Assembly (NCBI GenBank): GCA_036381275.1
Contig: DASVDC010000128.1
Span: 35,264-99,263, forward strand
DNA from: UBA7803 sp036381275
GTDB lineage: Bacteria; Pseudomonadota; Gammaproteobacteria; Pseudomonadales; Azotimanducaceae
Direction: 5' to 3'
DNA: 64,000 nucleotides
Below, in pieces: positions 33,384-43,099 of the stretch; the stretch's first letter is position 1, and every line of letters begins with the position of its first letter. The notes beneath the pieces are model-generated. The model was not told where the DNA came from, ran no database searches, and saw only the letters and a program-made list of their open reading frames with translations. Both the position numbers and the translations under genes were made by a program.

Positions 33384-34925
33384 TCAGCGCGGCCGCTCGG
33401 CCGCGATCCAGTCGAACAGCGTCGGCAGGTGCCGGCGCAGCTCCGGCGCCAGATAGGCGAAGTTCATCCCCCGGTCGATCAGCTCCCAGTACTGCGGCCG
33501 CTCGTCGGTCTCGAGCCCGTGCCGCAGCCGGCGCAGGCGCTCCGGCCGCTCCGGCGCGAGATCCCGCGCGATGCGCCGCGCCCGTTCGTGCTGGCCGCGC
33601 GCGAGCAGCATCGTCGCGGTTCGGATCTGCGCCCGGCGCACGCCGAGCAGGCTCTCCTCCTCGGCCTCCTCGCGAACCTCCTGATCGAGCTCGAGCAGCC
33701 GATCGAGCAGCGCATCCACCACCGCGTCGTCGCGATCGAGCGCTGCCGCCAGGAGCTGCGCCAGATCGTGCGCCGCGGTCTCGAGCAGGAACGGCATACC
33801 CGCCCGGTAGGCGAGCTGCCCGTAGTAACCGAGGTGACCGGCGATCTCTTCGACGCGCGCCGCGTCCGGCACCGCGAGCAGCGCTTCGGCCACCAGCCGA
33901 TACTGGTTCTGCACGTAGTACGCGGTGCGCATGTCCTTGGCGTTCAGCGCGGTGCGCAGATAGCTGTTGAACGCACGAACGCAGACGGTCATCAGCTCCG
34001 GCCGCCTGAGCCCCGGCCCCACGGCGAGCCGCCGGGTCTGGATCGCGATCAGGTTGGCGACGTCGCGAAGCTGCCCCGTGCTCTGCCCGACCAGCGCCAC
34101 CAGCCGCCGCAGCACCTTGGTCTCGAGCCAGACGCCGTGCGTCGCGATCTCCTCCAGCGTCTCGTCGGCCAGCGCGACGAAGTCCGGATCGCGGGCGAGG
34201 TTCTCGCCGATCGCGAACCATTCCGCCTGCAGCTCGCCCCGAAGCGCGTGCTGGTGCTCGATCAGCGCCGCGAGCGCGTCCACCGCCGCCATCGCGATGT
34301 CGCGGTCGCCGCGCACCACTGCGCTGCGGGCGACGTCCTGCAGCTCGTCCACCGCACGGCAGACGGCCTCCTGCGCCACGGCGGCGCGGCCGCCCGGCGC
34401 CCGCCGCATCACCCGCACGGCGTTCGCGTGGATCTTGTCGATGATGCTGATCGGCGACAGGAAGTTGAACACGTAGTAGACGTACGGCAGCAGCGACAGC
34501 AGGGAGACGGTCACCAGCGTCATCGTCACGACCGAACCTCTGGCGCCCCTCTCCGCGGCACTGCCGAGCCACGGGCCGAACCATAGGCACTGGAGCGTCG
34601 TGATCACGAACAGTCCGAGCACCAGCAGGTTCGCCGGCTCGCGCACGAACAGTCGGGTGATCAGGTGGCTGTAGCGGTTCGCGGCCAGTTCGACGACGAT
34701 GGCCACCACGGTGACGGCGATGGCCAGCACCGCCGCGACCACCTCGGCGGACCCCGCCAGCGCCTCCCGCAGCCGTCCACCGAGCAGCAACCCCCGCCAG
34801 GGGATGCCGTCGGCGGCGGCCGATGCGACCAGGAGCAGCCCGGCCACGACGGCCAGCCCGACGAACGCGCCGAGCGGCCGCAGCGCGCCCGGCTCGCCCG
34901 ACCGCCTTCCCGAGGTCCTGCTCAA
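33384..34925 (-). CDS. DUF2254 family membrane protein
   Basis: About 513 residues. The N-terminal half has four transmembrane segments (AFVGLAVVAGLLLVASA; VVAAVLAIAVTVVAIVV; LLVLGLFVITTLQCLWFGP; VTMTLVTVSLLSLLPYVYYVFNF) with the DUF2254 blocks AANRYSHLITRLFV and SPISIIDKIHANAV, then a long helical cytosolic domain. The likely start is TTG at 34925, overlapping the amidohydrolase stop in TTGA, so translation is coupled; no clean ribosome site is seen and the start could be a little downstream. Function unknown. Confidence 0.85.
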   Translation of the reverse strand: MSRTSGRRSGEPGALRPLGAFVGLAVVAGLLLVASAAADGIPWRGLLLGGRLREALAGSAEVVAAVLAIAVTVVAIVVELAANRYSHLITRLFVREPANLLVLGLFVITTLQCLWFGPWLGSAAERGARGSVVTMTLVTVSLLSLLPYVYYVFNFLSPISIIDKIHANAVRVMRRAPGGRAAVAQEAVCRAVDELQDVARSAVVRGDRDIAMAAVDALAALIEHQHALRGELQAEWFAIGENLARDPDFVALADETLEEIATHGVWLETKVLRRLVALVGQSTGQLRDVANLIAIQTRRLAVGPGLRRPELMTVCVRAFNSYLRTALNAKDMRTAYYVQNQYRLVAEALLAVPDAARVEEIAGHLGYYGQLAYRAGMPFLLETAAHDLAQLLAAALDRDDAVVDALLDRLLELDQEVREEAEEESLLGVRRAQIRTATMLLARGQHERARRIARDLAPERPERLRRLRHGLETDERPQYWELIDRGMNFAYLAPELRRHLPTLFDWIAAERPR

Positions 34926-36184
34926 CGGCCGCCCCCGTCGATTCGCACGCCGTCGCGGAACGTGCAGCGCACTTCCGCGAACGCCGCCGGATCGGCGATC
35001 GGATCGGCGCCGAGCACCACGATGTCCGCCGCGAGGCCGGCATCGAGCCGCCCGCGCCGGTCGCTTTCGTTCCAGCGCGCCGCCGGCGCGGTGGTGAGCG
35101 ATTCGAGGATCTGCATCGGCGTGAGCCCGGCGTCCGCCATCAGCGCGAACTCGTCCGCGGGATCGGCATCGGACATGTAGCCGACGTCGGTGCCGAACAG
35201 GATCTGGCCGCCGGCCGCGGCGAAGCCGCGGAGCTGCGCGAACGTCGCCTCGACGAGCCGTTGCCGGATCGCGTCGGGCGGCGATTCCTTGTCGAGCTCG
35301 TAGTGCCAGAGCTTCAGCGTGGGCACGAGCGACACGTCGTGCTCGACGAGCTGCCGAACGAGCGGCTCGGGCCAGGCGCTCTCGACGCCGAGCGTGGTGT
35401 GCACGAGAACGTCGACGCCGGCGTCGAGCGCGGTGCGAATCCCCTCGACGTCGGTCGGATGCGCCATCGCCAGCTTGTCGTGCCGGTGGGTCTCGTCGGC
35501 CGCGCCGCGGGCGATCGGCCCGGCCATCCGCCGGATACTGCCATCCGCCTGCGGCGTCGCGACGAACAGCTTCGTACCGTCGGCTCCCGCCTCGAGGTTG
35601 TCCCGGACGACGGCGACGGCGTCGCTGGGCGTCGCCGGCTGAGGCATGCGGTCCAGCAGCTCCTTCGGGTAGTCGGCGAGATAGGCCGGGATCCCGTCGA
35701 CCGGAAACAGCGGGTTGCCGACGGTGAGGATGCGAGGGCCGAGCAGTTCGCCCCGCTCGATCCGCGCACGCAGCGCCAGCGTGTTGTCGCGATCGGAACC
35801 GGTGTCCACCACCGTGGTGAAGCCGTGCTGCGTGAGCATGCCCGTGAGCGCCTGCTGCAGGCGCGCGGCCGGCGCGGTCGCGGCCCCCGCGAACTCCGCG
35901 CCGGTAAAGTGCACGTGGCTGTTCTGGAAGCCGGCGACCACGAACCCGCCGCCGCACTCGGATTCACGCGCGCCGGCCGGGATCGATACCGCTTCCCGCC
36001 CGCCGACGGCAGCGATCCGGCCGGCGCGGACCACCACCACGCCGTCCTCGATCGGCGCGGCGTCGGGTGCCGGATAGACCTTCGCGCCGCCGAGCACCCA
36101 GGCTCGATCGGCGTCGGGCGCCGCCGCGTGCAGCGGCACGCCGAACGAGCCGGCGATCAGCATCAGCAGGGTTCGGATCGGCAT
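34922..36184 (-). CDS. Exported amidohydrolase (imidazolonepropionase-like)
   Basis: A 420-residue metal-dependent hydrolase of the urease/dihydroorotase superfamily. A signal peptide covers about residues 1-21. The HxH metal motif is SHVHFTGA near residue 88; further His positions are DETHRHDKLAMAHP and VLVHTTLGVE, with the metal-binding Asp in FGTDVGYMSD. Exported members often act on peptides or drugs. The gene couples to the DUF2254 membrane protein. Specificity unknown. Confidence 0.9.
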   Translation of the reverse strand: MPIRTLLMLIAGSFGVPLHAAAPDADRAWVLGGAKVYPAPDAAPIEDGVVVVRAGRIAAVGGREAVSIPAGARESECGGGFVVAGFQNSHVHFTGAEFAGAATAPAARLQQALTGMLTQHGFTTVVDTGSDRDNTLALRARIERGELLGPRILTVGNPLFPVDGIPAYLADYPKELLDRMPQPATPSDAVAVVRDNLEAGADGTKLFVATPQADGSIRRMAGPIARGAADETHRHDKLAMAHPTDVEGIRTALDAGVDVLVHTTLGVESAWPEPLVRQLVEHDVSLVPTLKLWHYELDKESPPDAIRQRLVEATFAQLRGFAAAGGQILFGTDVGYMSDADPADEFALMADAGLTPMQILESLTTAPAARWNESDRRGRLDAGLAADIVVLGADPIADPAAFAEVRCTFRDGVRIDGGGR

Positions 36185-36260
36185 CGCGTTGTCTCCCCCG
36201 TTGGCAGCGGCCCGGCGGATCGCTCCGGTCGGGCTCGCGTGGAATCGTAACCCATCGATT

Positions 36261-37355
36261 TCACGAGGCGCTCTGGAAACTGACGCTCTTGACCAGCGCG
36301 AACACGGACGAACCCGGCTCGAGGCGCAGCGCCTCCACCGCGGCCCGGGTCAGCCGTGCCCTTATGCGCGCGCCGGTGAGCTGCACCCACACCTCGGCGA
36401 ACGCCGGTTCGTCCCCTTCGAGCACTTCCTCCACGCGCCCCGCGAGTACGTTGCGGATGCTGAGCCCGACCGGCCGCTCGGTTGCGATCGCGACATCGCG
36501 GGCGCGGATGCGCAGGCGCACCGCCGCGCCGGCCGGCACGCGGTCGATCAGCGGCAAGGTCAGCACGTCGCCGCCGAGATCGACGTGGGTCAGGTGCAGC
36601 CGCCGGTCGTGATCGGTGACCCGTCCTTCGACCAGCACGCCGGCCTCGAAACGCCCGGTCAGCGGCTGCAGGTCGAGGCGCTCCATCACCGCGGCGGCCG
36701 TACCGTGCATCTGCACGCGCCCCTCCGCGAGCACCAGCATGTCGTCCGCGACCGTCGCCACCTCGTCGATGTCGTGACTCACGTAGAGCGCCGGCAGGCC
36801 GAAGCGCTTCGGGATCGACTGCAGATACGCGAGCACGTCGGCCTTGCGCTCCCGATCGAGACCGGTCAGCGGCTCGTCGAGCAGCAGCAGCCGCGGCGCC
36901 CGCAGCAGCGTGCGGCCGAGCGCGACCCGGCGCCGTTCGCCGCCGGACAGCGCCTGCACCCGGCGGTCGAGCAGCGGCGCGAGGTCGAGCGCTTCCACCA
37001 CCGCGTCGAAACCGATGCCGCCAACACCTCGGTTACGCCGCGCGGCGTAGGCGAGGTTGCCGGCCACGTCACGGTGCGGGAACAGGCGATCGTCCTGGAA
37101 CATGAAGCCGACCGGCCGGCGGTGCGGCGGCCGATCGATGCCGGCCGCCCGGTCGAGCCAGACGTCCGAGCCGAGCGCGATGCGTCCGCGCACCGGGCGC
37201 TCGAAGCCGGCGATCGCCCGCAGCAGCGTGCTCTTGCCGCTGCCGCTCGGGCCGAACACGGCCGTGAACCCGGCGAGCGGCAGCGTCTCGTTCACGCGCA
37301 GGCTGAACGCCGGCAGGTCGATCTCGACGCGCAGCTCGAGCGGCTCAACCGACAT
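36261..37355 (-). CDS. modC: Molybdate ABC transporter ATP-binding protein
   Basis: A 364-residue ATPase with Walker A (GPSGSGKST, about residues 35-43), Q-loop (VGFMFQDDRLFPH), signature LSGGERRRVALGR, Walker B LLLLDEPLTGLD and switch VSHDIDEV. A C-terminal TOBE-like molybdate-binding domain (SVGVSIRN-type region LSIRNVLAGRVEEV) identifies ModC rather than a generic importer. It overlaps modB by 11 bases. Confidence 0.93.
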   Translation of the reverse strand: MSVEPLELRVEIDLPAFSLRVNETLPLAGFTAVFGPSGSGKSTLLRAIAGFERPVRGRIALGSDVWLDRAAGIDRPPHRRPVGFMFQDDRLFPHRDVAGNLAYAARRNRGVGGIGFDAVVEALDLAPLLDRRVQALSGGERRRVALGRTLLRAPRLLLLDEPLTGLDRERKADVLAYLQSIPKRFGLPALYVSHDIDEVATVADDMLVLAEGRVQMHGTAAAVMERLDLQPLTGRFEAGVLVEGRVTDHDRRLHLTHVDLGGDVLTLPLIDRVPAGAAVRLRIRARDVAIATERPVGLSIRNVLAGRVEEVLEGDEPAFAEVWVQLTGARIRARLTRAAVEALRLEPGSSVFALVKSVSFQSAS

Positions 37356-38016
37356 GCAGCGGATACCGGCGATTCACCACGTAGACGACCAGCAGCACCA
37401 GGAACGAGAACGCGAGCAGCCCGCCGGCCAGCACGTGGGCGTCGAAATAGCGCAGGGTCTCCACGTGCTCGTAGATCGCGATCGACACGACCCGCGTCTG
37501 ACCCGGGATGTTGCCCCCGACCATCAGCACCACGCCGAACTCGCCGATCGTATGGGCGAACGTGAGCACGCAGGCGGTGAGGAAGCCGCGCGACGCGAGC
37601 GGCACCGCGACGCTGAAGAACGCATCGAGCGGCGATGCACCGAGGCTCGCGGCCGCTTCCACCGCACCGCGCCCCACCGCTTCGAACGCGCTCTCGAGCG
37701 GCTGCACCATGAACGGCAGCGAATAGAGCAACGACGCCACCACCAGACCGGTGAACGAGAACGTCAGGCTCGTGCCGGTGATGCTGACCCAGAAGCTGCC
37801 GAGCGGCGCCGTGGGGCTGAGCAGAATGAGCAGGTAGAAGCCGAGCACCGTCGGCGGCAGCACCAGCGGCAGCGCGGTCACCGCTTCCACCGCCGGCTTC
37901 AGGCGCGAGGAGGTGCGCGCGAGCCACCACGCGAGCGGCGTACCGAGCAGCAGCAGGAGCAGCGTGGTGACCGCAGCGAGCTGCAGCGACAGCCAGACCG
38001 GGCCGAGATCGGTCAC
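37345..38016 (-). CDS. modB: Molybdate ABC transporter permease
   Basis: About 223 residues with five to six membrane helices. The ModB pattern is ARTSSRLKPAVEAVTALPLVLPPTVLGFYLL and the EAA loop EAVGRGAVEAAASLGASPLDAFF, ending with NIPGQTRVVSIAIYE. Start is probably GTG at 38016 (TDLGPVWLSLQL), though no strong ribosome site is visible. No binding protein ModA lies upstream: the 251 bases to the next gene hold no credible gene. Confidence 0.9.
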   Translation of the reverse strand: MTDLGPVWLSLQLAAVTTLLLLLLGTPLAWWLARTSSRLKPAVEAVTALPLVLPPTVLGFYLLILLSPTAPLGSFWVSITGTSLTFSFTGLVVASLLYSLPFMVQPLESAFEAVGRGAVEAAASLGASPLDAFFSVAVPLASRGFLTACVLTFAHTIGEFGVVLMVGGNIPGQTRVVSIAIYEHVETLRYFDAHVLAGGLLAFSFLVLLVVYVVNRRYPLHVG

Positions 38017-38267
38017 GTCAGCGCGCGCCGCAACCGAACCTCGATCACCGCACGCACCGCAAGACTGCGTGCCACACGTATTCCCCCGCCGTTCGCCAAC
38101 GCCCCGCCTCCTGTGCCGCCGCCGTCCGGTGCGCAAGGGTAACCGGCCGCGCCCCGGAACGCAGCCGCCGAGCCGCGGCGCTGCGCCGCGACGCTCCGCC
38201 GCGGCCGATTTGCCCCTCACCGGAGCGCTGGCTATTCTGCCGCCTTTGCCGAGACCCGGAGACGAAG

Positions 38268-41012
38268 ATGAAGCTCACCCGGCTGGTGCTGGCCGTTTCT
38301 GCGCTCGGATGCGCCGCCAGCCTCGCGGCGGAAAGCCTGCCGATCCCGGACATCCCCTACCAGAAGTTCGTGCTCGACAACGGTCTCACCCTGATCGTTC
38401 ACGAGGATCACAAGGCGCCCATCGTCGCCGTGAACGTCTGGTACCACGTCGGCGCGAAGAACGAGAAGCCGGGCAAGACCGGCTTCGCGCACCTGTTCGA
38501 GCACCTGATGTTCAACGGCTCCGAGCACTACAACGACGACTACTTCAAGCCGTTCGACCGCGTCGGCGCCACCGAGATGAACGGCACGACCAACTCCGAC
38601 CGCACCAACTACTTCCAGAACGTGCCGAAGACGGCGCTCGACATGGCGCTGTGGATGGAATCGGACCGCATGTGCTGCATGCGTGCGGCGGTGGATCAGG
38701 CCAAGCTCGACGAGCAGCGCGGCGTGGTGCAGAACGAGAAGCGGCAGGGCGAGAACCAGCCCTACGGCGACGTGTTCAACCTGATTCAGGAGAACACCTA
38801 TCCCGCAGGCCACCCCTACGACGGCACCGTGATCGGCTCGATGGAGGATCTGAACGCCGCGACGCTCGAGGACGTGCACGGCTGGTTCGATACCTATTAC
38901 GGTCCCAACAACGCGGTTCTGGTGGTGGCCGGTGACGTCGACGCCGAGCACGTGCTCGAGCGCGTGAAGCACTACTTCGGCGGCATCCCGCCGGGCCCGC
39001 CGATCGAGCGCCACGAAGCCTGGGTAGCACCGCGGAGCGATTCGCACCGCCAGGTGATCCAGGACCGGGTGCCGCAGGCGCGCATCTACCGCACCTGGAA
39101 CGTGCCGGAGCGCACCAGCCCCGAGTTCGACCGCCTGCGCCTGTTCGCCGACGTGCTCGGCAACGGCAAGAACTCCCGCCTCTACGAGCGGCTGGTCTAC
39201 GACCGGCAGATCGCCACCGACGTCGGCGTGCTCGCGTTCGGCCGCGAGCTCGGCAGCCTGCTGATCGTGTTCGCGAGCGCGAAGCCCGGGGAGAGCCTCG
39301 ACGAGGTGGAGCAGGCGATGGACGAGGAGATCGAACGCCTGCTCGACGAGGGCTTCGACGACGGCGAGCTCGACCGGGTGAAGACGCGGCTGTTCGGCGA
39401 GGTGATCCGCGGCATGGAGCGGGTCGGCGGCTTCGGCGGCAAGTCGGACCTGCTCGCCGAGAGCGAGGTGTACGACGGCTCCCCGGACGGCTACAAGCGC
39501 CATCTGCAGACGCTGCGCGACGCCGACGACGAGAGCGTGATCGAAACCGCGCGGCGCTGGCTCGCCCACGGAACCTACACCCTCGAGGTGCACCCGTTCC
39601 CGGCGCTGAAGGCGGCGAACGTGACGGTGGATCGAAGCGGTATTCCCTACCCCCGGCAGCAGCCGGAGGTGGATTTTCCGAGCTTCGAGCGCGCGACCCT
39701 CGCCAACGGGCTGGAGCTCGTGGTCGCGAACTGGCCGGCGGTACCCGTGGTGGAGCTGTCGCTGGTCGTGGATGCCGGCTACGCGGCGGATGCCGTCGGC
39801 GAAGGCGGGCAGAAGCTCGGCACCGCCAATCTCACGATGAACATGCTCGACGAAGGCGCCGGGAAGCTCGATGCGCTCGAGATCGCGGCCCGCCTCGACC
39901 GGCTCGGCGCCCGGCTCGATCTCGGCGCGGGCCTCGATACCGCCTTCGTGAACGTGTCGGCGCTGAAGACCAACCTGGAGCCCACGCTCGATCTGTTCGC
40001 GGACGTGGTGCTCGAACCAACCTTCCCGGCCGCCGAGCTGGAACGGCTGCGGCAGCAGACCCTCGCGGCGATCCAGCAGGAGATGACCCGACCGCAGACC
40101 ATAGCGCTGCGCCTGTTCCCGCAGCTCGTCTACGGCCAGGGACACGCCTATGCGATGCCGTTCACCGGTTCCGGCACGCTGGATTCCGTGCGCAGCATCA
40201 CCCGCAACGACCTGGTCGGCTATCACCGAACCTGGTTCAAGCCGAACAACGCCACGCTGATCGTCACCGGCGACATCACGATGGCGGAAGCGCGGCCGCT
40301 GGTGGAGCGGCACTTCCGCAACTGGCGGCGCGGCGACGTGCCGCCGAAGCCGGTCGGGCCGGTGCAGCCGGCGGACGGATCGCGCGTCTACGTCGTAGAC
40401 CGCCCGAATTCCGAGCAGTCGATCATCATCGCGGGCCACGTGGTCCCGCCCTACGACCATCCGGCGCGTCTGGCGCTGGAGGCCGCCAACAACGTGCTCG
40501 GCGGCAGCTTCTCGGCGCGGGTGAACATGAACCTGCGCGAGGACAAGCACTGGTCCTACGGCGCGCGCAGTCTCATCGCGAACGCGCGCGGACCGCAGCC
40601 CTTCTTCGTGTTCGCGCCGGTGCAGACCGACCGCACCGCCGAGTCGATGGTGGAGATCCATCGGGAGCTGCTCGGCATCGCCGGCGACGAGCCCCCGACA
40701 CCGGAAGAGGTGGACAAGGTCAAGGATCAGAACACGCTCACCCTTCCCGGGCGGTGGGAGACCCAGAGCGCCGTGCTCGCGTCGATCAGCGAGATCGTGC
40801 GCTACGGCCTGCCCGACGACTACTGGAAGCGGTATCCGGAACGGGTGCGCGCGCTCGACGTGGCGGCGGTGAGCTCCGCGGCGGCGCAGCACATCCACCC
40901 GCGCCGGCTGGTCTGGGTGGTGATCGGCGACTGGCAGAAGATCCGTCAGGCCGTGCAGGAGCTGGAGCTCGGCCCGATCCAGCAGCTCGACGCGAGCGGC
41001 CAGCCGCTGTAG
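38268..41012 (+). CDS. M16 family zinc metallopeptidase, exported
   Basis: A 914-residue protein with a signal peptide (residues 1-20) and two tandem M16 repeats. The inverted zinc motif HxxEH is HLFEH at residues 75-79, in the N-terminal active half, with the third ligand E in the region RGVVQNEKRQGENQP. The second half lacks the motif and is the usual inactive partner. It resembles pitrilysin-like peptidases that degrade peptides in the periplasm. GGAGAC precedes the ATG. Followed by a REP element. Confidence 0.93.
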   Translation: MKLTRLVLAVSALGCAASLAAESLPIPDIPYQKFVLDNGLTLIVHEDHKAPIVAVNVWYHVGAKNEKPGKTGFAHLFEHLMFNGSEHYNDDYFKPFDRVGATEMNGTTNSDRTNYFQNVPKTALDMALWMESDRMCCMRAAVDQAKLDEQRGVVQNEKRQGENQPYGDVFNLIQENTYPAGHPYDGTVIGSMEDLNAATLEDVHGWFDTYYGPNNAVLVVAGDVDAEHVLERVKHYFGGIPPGPPIERHEAWVAPRSDSHRQVIQDRVPQARIYRTWNVPERTSPEFDRLRLFADVLGNGKNSRLYERLVYDRQIATDVGVLAFGRELGSLLIVFASAKPGESLDEVEQAMDEEIERLLDEGFDDGELDRVKTRLFGEVIRGMERVGGFGGKSDLLAESEVYDGSPDGYKRHLQTLRDADDESVIETARRWLAHGTYTLEVHPFPALKAANVTVDRSGIPYPRQQPEVDFPSFERATLANGLELVVANWPAVPVVELSLVVDAGYAADAVGEGGQKLGTANLTMNMLDEGAGKLDALEIAARLDRLGARLDLGAGLDTAFVNVSALKTNLEPTLDLFADVVLEPTFPAAELERLRQQTLAAIQQEMTRPQTIALRLFPQLVYGQGHAYAMPFTGSGTLDSVRSITRNDLVGYHRTWFKPNNATLIVTGDITMAEARPLVERHFRNWRRGDVPPKPVGPVQPADGSRVYVVDRPNSEQSIIIAGHVVPPYDHPARLALEAANNVLGGSFSARVNMNLREDKHWSYGARSLIANARGPQPFFVFAPVQTDRTAESMVEIHRELLGIAGDEPPTPEEVDKVKDQNTLTLPGRWETQSAVLASISEIVRYGLPDDYWKRYPERVRALDVAAVSSAAAQHIHPRRLVWVVIGDWQKIRQAVQELELGPIQQLDASGQPL

Positions 41013-41026
41013 CCGCCGCATCAGCT

Positions 41027-41085
41027 GTGGGAGCGGCCTCCGGCCGCGAAGGCAATCAGAGTTCGCGGCCGGAGGCCGCTCCCAC
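41027..41085. repeat. REP palindrome copy 2
   Basis: Two perfect 24-base arms starting GTGGGAGCGGCCTCCGGC separated by 11 bases (41051-41061). A truncated cousin and the hairpin AGGAGCG-A-CGCTCCT (41102-41116) follow. Placed between the peptidase and ada. Confidence 0.9.
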
Positions 41086-41205
41086 AAGAGGCCGCTCCTA
41101 CAGGAGCGACGCTCCTGCAGCTTGGAATTGCACGGCAGGAATCGGAGCGCGATGCTGCTTTGCGGTGATTAACCTCCACGCTGAATTCAGCGAAGGTACG
41201 AGACG

Positions 41206-42285
41206 ATGATCACCGAAACCCAGATGCGCGAAGCGATCCGCGGCCGCGATGCCGCCTACGACGGCCGGTTCGTGTACGCCGTGATCACGACCGGCGTCTA
41301 CTGCCGACCGTCCTGCGCGGCCCGCCCCGCCCGGCCGGAGAACCTGCGCTTCTTTGCCGACGGCGCGTCCGCCGAAGCCGCCGGCTTCCGCCCGTGCAAG
41401 CGCTGCCGGCCCGACCAGCCGGCGCCGCGGCTCGAGGCGCTGACCGAAGTCGCCCGGTACATCGAGCAACACAGCAGCGCACGCCTTCCGCTCGCCGATC
41501 TCGCGTCGCGGGCGGGCCTGTCGCCGTCGCGCTTCCAGCGCGCCTTCAAGGCGGCGTTCGGGGTGTCACCGAAGGCCTTCCAGGACGCGGCGCGCCTGCG
41601 CGAGCTGAAGTCCGCCCTGAAGCAGGGTGAGGATGTCGCCGGCGCCATCTACGGTGCCGGGTTCGGCTCCACCAGCCGGGTCTACGGCCGGGCCGCGCAC
41701 AACATCGGCATGACGCCGAGCGCGTACCGGGCCGGCGGCGCCGGCGAGCGGATCGCCTACGCGGTCCGGGAGACCGCGTTGGGCCACCTGTTACTCGCGG
41801 CGACCGAGCGCGGCGTCTGCTTCGCCGAGTTCGGAGAGGATCCCGCCGCGCTGCGCGCGCGGCTCGAGGCGGAGTTTCCGCAGGCAGAGCTCGAGCCTTC
41901 GCCTCGTGAGCGTTCGGCGGAGCTCGACGCGTGGCTCGATGCGCTCGCCGCCCACCTCGATGCCGAAGGCCCGCGGCCGGAGCTGCCGCTCGATCTGCGC
42001 GGCACGGCGTTTCAGATCAAGGTCTGGCGGTTCCTGATGCAGGTGCCCGAGGGCGAGGTGATGAGCTACGGCGAAGTCGCCGCCGGCATCGGCCAACCCA
42101 CGGCGGTACGCGCGGTCGCATCCGCGTGCGGCGCGAATCGGGTGGCCGTGCTGGTGCCGTGCCATCGGGTGCTGCGCGGCGACGGCGGCATCGGCGGCTA
42201 CCGCTGGGGCGTCCCGCGCAAACGCGCGCTGCTGGCCCGGGAGCGGGCCCGCCGGAGCGCCGCCCAAGGCGGGGCCGGCCGATGA
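41206..42285 (+). CDS. ada: Bifunctional Ada: methylphosphotriester/O6-methylguanine transferase
   Basis: A 359-residue regulator-repair protein. The N-terminal zinc domain has C33 (VYCRPSC), C37, C64 and C67 (PCKRC), with C33 equivalent to the E. coli acceptor C38. An AraC-type helix-turn-helix follows (VARYIEQHSSARLPLADLAS, then SPSRFQRAFK). The C-terminal methyltransferase has the active site PCHRV with C319. It reacts with damaged DNA and activates its own regulon. Overlaps the downstream oxygenase gene in ATGA. Confidence 0.95.
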   Translation: MITETQMREAIRGRDAAYDGRFVYAVITTGVYCRPSCAARPARPENLRFFADGASAEAAGFRPCKRCRPDQPAPRLEALTEVARYIEQHSSARLPLADLASRAGLSPSRFQRAFKAAFGVSPKAFQDAARLRELKSALKQGEDVAGAIYGAGFGSTSRVYGRAAHNIGMTPSAYRAGGAGERIAYAVRETALGHLLLAATERGVCFAEFGEDPAALRARLEAEFPQAELEPSPRERSAELDAWLDALAAHLDAEGPRPELPLDLRGTAFQIKVWRFLMQVPEGEVMSYGEVAAGIGQPTAVRAVASACGANRVAVLVPCHRVLRGDGGIGGYRWGVPRKRALLARERARRSAAQGGAGR

Positions 42286-42992
42286 ATGCGTCGGTGCGGC
42301 GCCTCACCGAAGCCGACTGGAGCGCGGTGGGCGAAGCGCTCGACCGCGACGGCTTCGCGACGCTGCCGCCGCTCCTCGACGGCGGCGAGTGCCGCCGGCT
42401 GCGTGACTGCTTCGACGACGATGCGTTGTTCCGCTCCACCGTGGACATGGCGCGCTTCAATTTCGGCCAGGGGACTTACCGATACTTCGCCTATCCGCTG
42501 CCGGCCGGGGTGCGGGCGCTGCGCGAAGCGCTCTACCCGCCCCTCGCGCGCATCGCGAACACCTGGGCGGAGCGGCTCGGGCAACCGGCCGACTGGCCGT
42601 CGTCGCTCGCCGGGCTGACCGAGCTGTGCCACCGCGAAGGTCAGACGCGACCGACGCCGCTGCTGCTGCGTTACCGGGCGGACGACTACAACTGCCTGCA
42701 CCAGGACCTGTACGGCCCGATCCACTTCCCGCTGCAGGTGATCGTGCTGCTCTCCGAGCCCGGCCGGGATTTCACCGGCGGTGAGCTCGTGCTCGTGGAG
42801 CAGCGGCCGCGCATGCAGTCACGGCCGATGGTGGTCCCGCTCACGCTCGGCGCGGCCGCGGTGATACCGGTGAAGGAGCGGCCGCGGCTCGGCACCCGGG
42901 GCCATCACCGGGTGCAGATGCGCCACGGCGTGAGCCGAGTGCGGTCCGGCTCGCGGATCACGCTCGGGGTGATCTTCCACGACGCCCGCTAG
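42282..42992 (+). CDS. 2OG-Fe(II) oxygenase of the COG3826/PF09859 type
   Basis: A 236-residue dioxygenase family found next to ada or alkB genes. Metal ligands are HQD (NCLHQDLYG, about residue 144) and the distal His of MRHGVSRV, with Arg RSGSRITLGVIF for 2-oxoglutarate. It is not AlkB itself (lengths and surrounding motifs differ). The gene overlaps ada by four bases, so it belongs to the adaptive response. Proposed to oxidatively remove alkyl damage; activity is not proven for the family. Confidence 0.85.
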   Translation: MNASVRRLTEADWSAVGEALDRDGFATLPPLLDGGECRRLRDCFDDDALFRSTVDMARFNFGQGTYRYFAYPLPAGVRALREALYPPLARIANTWAERLGQPADWPSSLAGLTELCHREGQTRPTPLLLRYRADDYNCLHQDLYGPIHFPLQVIVLLSEPGRDFTGGELVLVEQRPRMQSRPMVVPLTLGAAAVIPVKERPRLGTRGHHRVQMRHGVSRVRSGSRITLGVIFHDAR

Positions 42993-43099
42993 CGCCGCCG
43001 CGGCCCCTCGACGCGGCGCCGGTACCCGGCGCTCGACGCCCGTTCCGTTGCCGGCGCGGGGGAAGGGTTGCGATACTCCGCTCGACTGAGCGGGGGACG

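Noticed and set aside
38232..41087. Minus-strand open frame of 951 codons over the M16 peptidase
   Set aside because: No recognised motif; repeated His/Arg/Val runs are produced by reading the peptidase codons backwards.
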